From Clostridiales bacterium UBA1752 (GTDB lineage: Bacteria; Bacillota; Clostridia; Oscillospirales; CAG-382), in contig DCHM01000043.1 in the NCBI GenBank assembly GCA_002314835.1, positions 2,175 to 13,667 on the forward strand: a DNA stretch of 11,493 nt, read 5' to 3'. The position numbers were made by a program, and so were the translations under genes. Below are positions 7,231 through 11,493 of the stretch, piece by piece; the stretch's first letter is position 1, and each line of letters starts with the position of its first letter. Below the pieces are notes generated by a model. That model was not told the origin of the DNA. It did no database searches and saw only the letters and a program-made list of their open reading frames with translations.

Positions 7231-7788
7231 TTAAACTCTTTCGAGATACTCGCCGGTACGGGTATCAATGCGGATGGTGTCACCCTCGTTGATAAACATA
7301 GGTACTTTGACCTCTGCGCCGGTCTCGACTACTGCGGGCTTGGTAGCGTTGGTAGCGGTGTTGCCTCTGACGCCCGGCTCACTCTTGGTAACGAGCAGCT
7401 CGACGAATGTGGGGGGCTCTACTGCAAATACGCTGCCCTTGTAGGAAACGAGGCGGCACATCATTTCTTCTTTTACAAACTCAAAAGACTCGGGCAGGAC
7501 GCTCTTGTTGATGGGCACCTGGTCGTAGGTCTCGAGGTCCATAAAGTAGTAAAGGTCGCCGTCGTTGTAGCTGTACTGCATATCCTTGCGCTCAACTACT
7601 GCGGTGGGGAACTTTGCGGTGGGGTTAAAGGTCTGCTCGATAACAGCGCCGGAAATAACGTTGCGGAGCTTGGTTCTTACAAAAGCCGCGCCTTTGCCGG
7701 GCTTAACGTGCTGAAACTCGATGATCTGCATTACGGCGCCGTCCATTTCAAATGTAACGCCGTTTCTGAATTCACCAGCGGAAATCAT
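7231..7788 (-). CDS. efp: Translation elongation factor P
   Basis: EF-P binds ribosomes stalled at polyproline stretches and promotes peptide bond formation from the E/P-site side. The 185-residue length is typical. The N-terminal KOW-like domain starts MISAGEFRNGVTFEMDG and carries the tip loop HVKPGKGAAFVRTK (27-40), with Lys32 at the position modified in many bacteria. Two OB-fold domains follow, ending in the conserved INEGDTIRIDTRTGEYLERV. The post-translational modification, if any, cannot be inferred; no epmA/epmB or earP gene is in the window. A strong AAGGAGGATATAT site precedes the ATG. It has its own promoter (7848-7876) yet lies just downstream of the M24 peptidase, a usual Firmicutes neighbourhood. 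The CD1247-like gene follows on the same transcript. Confidence 0.98.
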   Translation of the reverse strand: MISAGEFRNGVTFEMDGAVMQIIEFQHVKPGKGAAFVRTKLRNVISGAVIEQTFNPTAKFPTAVVERKDMQYSYNDGDLYYFMDLETYDQVPINKSVLPESFEFVKEEMMCRLVSYKGSVFAVEPPTFVELLVTKSEPGVRGNTATNATKPAVVETGAEVKVPMFINEGDTIRIDTRTGEYLERV

Positions 7789-7847
7789 ATATATCCTCCT
7801 TCGCCGATGCCGTCTTTGACACCGACACTTAAAATTTTTCTCTTTAT

Positions 7848-7876
7848 ATTTTAATAGATAATCTCTATATTGTCAA
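7848..7876 (-). promoter_or_regulatory. Sigma-A-type promoter for efp
   Basis: On the minus strand TTGACA (7871-7876) and TAAAAT (7848-7853) are separated by exactly 17 bases, 59 bases upstream of the efp start. A 6-bp dyad, ATCTCT/AGAGAT (7861-7866 and 7876-7881), overlaps the -35 box and could be an operator, though six bases in AT-rich DNA may be chance. Confidence 0.75.
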
Positions 7877-7897
7877 GAGATAAATAAAAGCAAAATG

Positions 7898-7930
7898 CAA
7901 AAAATAACGGTTTATGCAGTATATTTTTTG
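7898..7930 (-). terminator. Weak AT-rich hairpin after M24 peptidase gene
   Basis: Arms CAAAAAATA and TATTTTTTG (7898-7906, 7922-7930) can form a 9-bp stem with a 15-base loop, 4 bases after the peptidase stop on the minus strand, followed by a T-rich stretch. It is almost all A-T and would be a poor terminator, so some read-through into efp is likely. Confidence 0.35.
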
Positions 7931-7934
7931 TAAA

Positions 7935-9011
7935 TTACAACTCAATGAGCTGTTTTGGCGAATGCGTGAGGTCTATACAGCCGTCATCGGTGATGAGGAC
8001 CATATCCTCGATGCGCACGCCGTATTTGCCGGGGAGGTATATTCCGGGCTCGACTGTCAGTACGTGACCGGGCTCGGTGAGGGTGTCGCACTTTGGCGAA
8101 TATCTCGGTGACTCGTGTATCTCGAGGCCGAGCGAATGTCCGAGACCGTGACCGAAATAATCACCGTATCCGCAGGCGGCGATATAGTCGCGTGCCGCCG
8201 CGTCAACGCTGTTGCACTTGACTCCGGGTCGCGATGCCTCAATGCCGCGCTTTTGAGCTTCAAATACTGTATTATAAACCTTTTTCATTTCGTCGTCTGC
8301 CTTGCCGAGCACTACGGTGCGCGTCATATCAGAGCAATAGCCTTGATAACGGGCGCCGAAATCCATAGTGAAAAAGCTGTTGACGACCAGCTCGTTATTG
8401 CCGGGCACGCCGTGAGGGAGCGAGCTGTTTTTGCCCGAAACGGCGATTGTCTCAAACGCGAGCGATGTAGCGCCGTGCTTGCGCATAAAATATTCCATTT
8501 CGGCGGCACATTCTATCTCTGTAAGCCCCTTGTGTATAAAGGTGAGCATGTGAGCAAACGTGTCGTCGGTTATCTGTTGTGCCGCTTTTATCTTGGCGAT
8601 TTCTTCGGGCGTCTTGACCGTGCGTGCGGTTGTGCAAATATCAGAGAGTGGCGCAAACTCTATATTTGTAAAGGTCTTTTGCAGGGTTTGCAGTCTTTTG
8701 ACAGTGATAAGGTCGGGGTCAAAAGCGACCTTGGCTACGCGGTGTGCTTTAAAATAATCGCCTATGCTGTCGTAAAGCGAGGTATAGAGATAAACAGCCA
8801 CGTCGGGAGTCATTTTGCCACTGCTTTTGAGGTTTTGAGCCGCCTCGATATAACGGCTGTCGGTGATGAGCGCGGTTTCGTCACCGCAGACTATCACTAC
8901 GCCGTCGGTGGTGTAAAAATCGGATAAATAGTGCTGGCTTATTTCATCAAAAAATAAAGCGGCGTCAAAGCCCTGCGCCTTGACTAAATCGTATATCTGT
9001 CTGCCTTTCAT
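7935..9011 (-). CDS. M24-family aminopeptidase (Xaa-Pro peptidase-like)
   Basis: The 358-residue product is a creatinase/prolidase-fold metallopeptidase, most likely an Xaa-Pro aminopeptidase that trims peptides with proline at position two. An N-terminal creatinase-like domain (about 1-130) precedes the pita-bread catalytic domain. The five metal ligands are visible: D217 (DFGA), D228 (CSDMTRT), H292 (GHGLGHSLGL), E321 (VEPGIY) and E335 (RIEDM). Catalytic histidines H200 (SLPHG) and H299 (EIHES) are present. The open frame extends 174 bases further upstream inside hslO, but that extension has no family similarity. I chose the ATG at 9011, which overlaps the hslO stop as ATGA and gives the expected MKGRQIYDL start. 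The efp gene downstream is a frequent partner in Firmicutes. Prolidase (PepQ) is the main alternative. Confidence 0.95.
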   Translation of the reverse strand: MKGRQIYDLVKAQGFDAALFFDEISQHYLSDFYTTDGVVIVCGDETALITDSRYIEAAQNLKSSGKMTPDVAVYLYTSLYDSIGDYFKAHRVAKVAFDPDLITVKRLQTLQKTFTNIEFAPLSDICTTARTVKTPEEIAKIKAAQQITDDTFAHMLTFIHKGLTEIECAAEMEYFMRKHGATSLAFETIAVSGKNSSLPHGVPGNNELVVNSFFTMDFGARYQGYCSDMTRTVVLGKADDEMKKVYNTVFEAQKRGIEASRPGVKCNSVDAAARDYIAACGYGDYFGHGLGHSLGLEIHESPRYSPKCDTLTEPGHVLTVEPGIYLPGKYGVRIEDMVLITDDGCIDLTHSPKQLIEL

Positions 9012-9886
9012 GCTTTTGTACACTCCGTTAACAGTTTTTTGAGGTCGTTCTTGCCGTAGTCGTAAACCTTGTCGCAAAATTGGCAGGTGAGTACGGTGGG
9101 CTTTGGGTCGTCGATTAGCTCCTGCAATTCTTTTTTGCCTATTGAAATGAGCGCACGGTCGGTTTTTGCACGGCTGCACGCGCATTTGTATGAGGGTGTC
9201 ATTTCGTCAAACAGCTCGTAAGGTATGTCTTTTAGCATCAGCGCGAGATAATCCTCGGGCTTGCCTTCTGCCAAAACCGTCGTTACGGGCGGTAGCGAAG
9301 CGGCGTTTTTTTCGAGCACGTCAACAACGTCTGGGTCTGCGCCTGGTAAAAGCTGTACGAGCGCACCTCCTGCCGTGAGGCAGTGGCGGTCTTTGCCGAC
9401 GAGCACTCCGAGCGCACAAATCGTGGGTATCTGCTCTGACGAAACGTAATATGCCGCTATGTCCTCGGCGATTTCGCCCGTTACGATATTTGAGGTGCCG
9501 ATGTAAGGCTGAGGCGCACCCGTCTCACGCATTACGTTTAAAAGCCCCTTGCCCACACAGGCGGCTACGTCGAGCTTGCCGTTTGGCTTACGCGGAGGGT
9601 CGCACAGCGGATTTTGTATATAGCCTCTGACGTTGCCGATATAATCGGCACTGGCTAAGATTTGACCTCCCTGTCCGTCGCCTCTGAAAGAAACGGTGAC
9701 GAGGTTTTGCTTTTCGGGCATGAGACAACCCATGAGCGAAGCGGCAGTGAGTGTGCGTCCGAGCGCCGCTGTAGCTGTCGGCATGGTGTGGTGAATATTG
9801 ACTGCACGCTCTACTATTTCACGCGAGTCCATAACCGCGGCGCGAACCGAGCCGTCGGTGGACATTGCACGGATAATCCTTGACAT
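9008..9886 (-). CDS. hslO: Redox-regulated chaperone Hsp33
   Basis: Hsp33 is a cytoplasmic holdase activated by oxidation together with protein unfolding. The 292-residue product matches the family length. Conserved segments include FRGDGQGGQI (67-76) and GNVRGYIQNP (84-93) in the chaperone domain. The C-terminal redox switch has the four zinc cysteines in the standard spacing: C235 and C237 (CAC) and C268 and C271 (CQFC). In the reduced form these bind zinc; oxidation to disulfides frees the client-binding site. The ATG has an AAAGGA site and starts 3 bases after the methyltransferase stop. The stop overlaps the peptidase start by 4 bases. It is the third gene of a four-gene operon. No heat-shock or CIRCE operator is seen immediately upstream; it relies on the promoter before the yerC-like gene or one inside the operon. 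Confidence 0.98.
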   Translation of the reverse strand: MSRIIRAMSTDGSVRAAVMDSREIVERAVNIHHTMPTATAALGRTLTAASLMGCLMPEKQNLVTVSFRGDGQGGQILASADYIGNVRGYIQNPLCDPPRKPNGKLDVAACVGKGLLNVMRETGAPQPYIGTSNIVTGEIAEDIAAYYVSSEQIPTICALGVLVGKDRHCLTAGGALVQLLPGADPDVVDVLEKNAASLPPVTTVLAEGKPEDYLALMLKDIPYELFDEMTPSYKCACSRAKTDRALISIGKKELQELIDDPKPTVLTCQFCDKVYDYGKNDLKKLLTECTKA

Positions 9887-9889
9887 TTG

Positions 9890-10603
9890 CTAAATCCTTT
9901 CGGCAATATAATAGGCCTTTTGGCTGTCTGAGGTAAACGGCTCAAAATCAGTGCCGCCGTAGATATCAATAAGCTTAAAGCCTGCCTGTGTCAATAATTT
10001 TTGTACTGTTTTTGTGCTGTAAATGCGCTCTTGTATCACGTCGTCGCGTCGGACGTAGGCGCCTTTTTTGTAATCAAAGCCCGTGAGATAAAAATCGACG
10101 CGCTTGTTTTGACGGTAGCACGAGCGCCATATCAGCATATCGTCGCCGTCTTCAAAGGTATAACTGCGGCCGTCGTATATTTCTCTCGCGCGGTAGTCGG
10201 TGTTGAGGTCAAAGACAAACAGTGACCGTGCCTCGGTAAACAGCGCCACGCGGTTAAACGCCGCCTGAAGGTCGTCGGTCGTAAGCATGCAGTTAAAGCA
10301 GTCGTACGACGAGTAAGCGCCCTGCACCGTGCCGTAAAGCTCAAAATCGCGCATATCTCCGTAGATATACAGCACCTTTGGGTGCTTTTTGGCTATGCTG
10401 AGCATATCGGACGATATGTCAAGCCCTATCATATCGTAGCCCATATCCGCCATGAGCGAGGTGATGCCGCCCGTGCCGCAGCCTACGTCGAGCAGGATGG
10501 ACGGCTTTATCGCAGAACTCTCAAAACACTTTGCCAAAAACGACGAATAGCCGGCGTATTCGCCGGCGTTTACTCTGTCATACCAATCGGACAGCAGGCT
10601 CAT
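9890..10603 (-). CDS. Class I SAM-dependent methyltransferase, substrate unknown
   Basis: The 237-residue product has the Rossmann-fold SAM motif I ILLDVGCGTGGITSLMADMG (36-55), followed by GLDISSDMLSIAKKH with the acidic residue that binds the ribose (motif II), a YGDMRDF motif III, and a motif IV region around YDCFNCM. This is the Methyltransf_25/11 style common in Clostridia; it often starts with a short Y-D segment as here (WYDRVNAGEY). I cannot name the substrate. The start codon overlaps the stop of the regulator gene upstream by 4 bases (ATGA), and hslO starts 3 bases after its stop, so the gene is in the middle of the operon. No membrane segment or signal is apparent. Confidence 0.9.
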   Translation of the reverse strand: MSLLSDWYDRVNAGEYAGYSSFLAKCFESSAIKPSILLDVGCGTGGITSLMADMGYDMIGLDISSDMLSIAKKHPKVLYIYGDMRDFELYGTVQGAYSSYDCFNCMLTTDDLQAAFNRVALFTEARSLFVFDLNTDYRAREIYDGRSYTFEDGDDMLIWRSCYRQNKRVDFYLTGFDYKKGAYVRRDDVIQERIYSTKTVQKLLTQAGFKLIDIYGGTDFEPFTSDSQKAYYIAERI

Positions 10604-10887
10604 CTTGCCAATCTGCTCAGTACGATGGCGTAGCCGTCACTGCCGAATCTAAGTGAACGGTTGACACGCGTGATGGTAGCGGTGGAAAGTCCGGTTTTTT
10701 CGGCTATTTCGTTATAAGTAATGCCGTCGCGCAGCATAACGGCGGCAACGAGACGCTTGCTCATTTCGGTGACTTCGGCGAGAGTGCAGAGGTCGTCGAG
10801 GAGGCGGTAAGCCTCGTCCACCGTCTTAATCGAAGTAATGGCGCGAGCCAAAAGTTCGGTTTGGTCGTTTTTGATTTTTTCGATCAT
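10600..10887 (-). CDS. TrpR-like regulator of the YerC/YecD family
   Basis: The 95-residue protein matches the YerC/YecD family: an N-terminal helical part with LDDLCTLAEVTEMSKRL (30-46), then MLRDGITYNEIAEKTGLSTA (51-70), continuing through TITRVNRSLRFGSDGY, a TrpR/DnaA-like helix-turn-helix (about 56-78). It probably binds DNA as a dimer. Its ligand is unknown; tryptophan should not be assumed. A clear ribosome-binding site GGAGGT lies 6 to 7 bases before the ATG, and a consensus promoter is upstream. It heads the operon with the methyltransferase, hslO and the M24 peptidase, and overlaps the methyltransferase start by 4 bases. Autoregulation is plausible but no operator is proven. Confidence 0.94.
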   Translation of the reverse strand: MIEKIKNDQTELLARAITSIKTVDEAYRLLDDLCTLAEVTEMSKRLVAAVMLRDGITYNEIAEKTGLSTATITRVNRSLRFGSDGYAIVLSRLAR

Positions 10888-10918
10888 AATAAACCTCCGT
10901 GCGTTTTAGTTTGTTAGC

Positions 10919-10947
10919 ATTATACTACATCGCAAAAGATTTATCAA
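10919..10947 (-). promoter_or_regulatory. Sigma-A promoter for yerC-like operon
   Basis: On the minus strand TTGATA (10942-10947) and a perfect TATAAT (10919-10924) lie 17 bases apart, with the -10 box 31 bases upstream of the regulator's ATG. It is the best candidate driver of the four-gene operon. Confidence 0.85.
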
Positions 10948-10975
10948 GTAAAAACACAAAAAATGTTTATAAACC

Positions 10976-11004
10976 TTGACTTTTTAATGCAGATTATATA
11001 TAAT
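10976..11004 (+). promoter_or_regulatory. Sigma-A promoter for the lipoprotein gene
   Basis: TTGACT (10976-10981) and TATAAT (10999-11004) with 17-base spacing lie 31 bases before the lipoprotein ATG. Its -35 box is 28 bases from the -35 box of the opposite-strand promoter, so the two promoters diverge back to back. Confidence 0.85.
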
Positions 11005-11035
11005 GAGATTACACATTGAAAAAGGAGTATAAAAA

Positions 11036-11493
11036 ATGAAAAAGATTATCTGTGCTTTAATGATTTCGGTAATGCTCGTTACGCTGCTCGCCAGCTGCGG
11101 CGCCGCAAAGACGACTACCGTTAAAGTAAGGTTTGTCACATGGAAGGACCTCGACAAAAATAACGAAGAGGTTATTTACGAGACCGACATCAGTCTGACA
11201 AGCTCAAATCCCAATATGTATAACCTCGTAGAGGCTATCAAGGCCAAAAACGAAGACGTCGCACCTGTTTACGGCGAGGACGAAGAGGGCAATATCACCC
11301 CTGCACACGCATTCTTCGGCAAGGAAGAGAAAGACGACAATAGCTCTGCAAAGGTAACGCTATACAGATGGTTTATCTATCCCACCGTCGGTGACGCCGC
11401 TATCGACCCCAACGGCAATACGGTTCAGGACGACGAGTGGAATAACGTTATAGCAGACGGCACTACATATACGTTTGTATATGCTTGGTGGAA
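11036..11493 (+). CDS. Putative secreted lipoprotein, 5' part (partial)
   Basis: The frame starts at ATG 11036 behind an AAAGGAG site and runs open for 152 codons to the window end, so the gene is truncated by the window, not broken. Residues 1-21 form a lipoprotein signal: positive MKK, a hydrophobic stretch, and the lipobox LLASC with Cys21 as the lipidated residue. The mature part is acidic, with the pattern TTVKVRFVTW, a predicted helix around NLVEAIKAKN, and later YRWFIYP and TTYTFVYAWW. The order of strands, helix and a late 'dG..Y.f.Y' strand recalls secreted DUF4430-like domains, but this is a weak impression. I do not recognise the family and give no function. It is probably anchored to the outer face of the membrane. 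Confidence 0.85.
   Translation, partial: MKKIICALMISVMLVTLLASCGAAKTTTVKVRFVTWKDLDKNNEEVIYETDISLTSSNPNMYNLVEAIKAKNEDVAPVYGEDEEGNITPAHAFFGKEEKDDNSSAKVTLYRWFIYPTVGDAAIDPNGNTVQDDEWNNVIADGTTYTFVYAWW

Noticed and set aside
6835..7854. A 339-codon plus-strand open frame running antisense across the CD1247-like and efp genes
   Set aside because: It spans two well-recognised genes and their intergenic gap and has no recognisable domain. Its low complexity mirrors the codon bias of the minus-strand genes.
8115..8927. A 270-codon plus-strand open frame antisense to the M24 peptidase
   Set aside because: The peptidase frame carries all five metal ligands; the antisense frame is unlike any known family.
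9012..9185. A longer N-terminus for the M24 peptidase
   Set aside because: The added 58 residues are Arg-rich and out-of-frame sequence of the hslO C-terminus. The ATGA overlap at 9008-9011 gives the normal family start.

Overview
The window looks like ordinary chromosomal DNA from a low-to-mid GC Gram-positive anaerobe of the class Clostridia, possibly Oscillospirales/Ruminococcaceae. The class call rests on a CD1247-type small zinc-ribbon protein, a YerC/YecD TrpR-like regulator, a clostridial-type dUTPase with an enlarged motif III loop, purine-rich Shine-Dalgarno sites and consensus sigma-A promoters. The finer placement is inference. I see no insertion sequence, prophage, CRISPR array, tRNA or rRNA. 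No gene-free stretch exceeds 300 bases.

Region 1 (1-3582, plus strand) is a tight cluster: the last codons of gyrB, complete gyrA, a short Sfp-like phosphopantetheinyl transferase overlapping the gyrA stop, and a trimeric dUTPase starting one base after it. Together these make DNA gyrase, a carrier-protein activator and a dUTP-removing enzyme. A terminator region (about 3596-3694) separates this cluster from the convergent minus-strand genes.

Region 2 (3702-7788, minus strand; order of transcription efp, CD1247-like gene, fusion gene, aroQ). efp has its own sigma-A-like promoter and is followed closely by the CD1247-like gene, which carries an odd segment made only of Cys, acidic residues and Gly. 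A long hairpin with a U-rich tail separates this pair from an 843-residue fusion of a xylose-isomerase-like TIM barrel to an ACSF2-like acyl-CoA synthetase. Type II dehydroquinase (aroQ) follows 4 bases later.

Region 3 (7935-10887, minus strand; order of transcription yerC-like, methyltransferase, hslO, M24 aminopeptidase) is a four-gene operon held together by two 4-base ATGA overlaps and a 3-base gap. It is driven by a strong sigma-A promoter. The M24 peptidase next to efp is a common neighbourhood in Firmicutes.

Region 4 (10888-11493) is a divergent intergenic region with one consensus promoter on each strand, followed by the 5' part of an unrecognised lipoprotein gene cut by the window edge.

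Most of the window is conserved housekeeping. The least ordinary items are the TIM-barrel/acyl-CoA synthetase fusion, the Cys/Asp segment of the CD1247-like protein and the phosphopantetheinyl transferase with an altered histidine motif. I did not find a convincing new multi-gene defence or mobile system.
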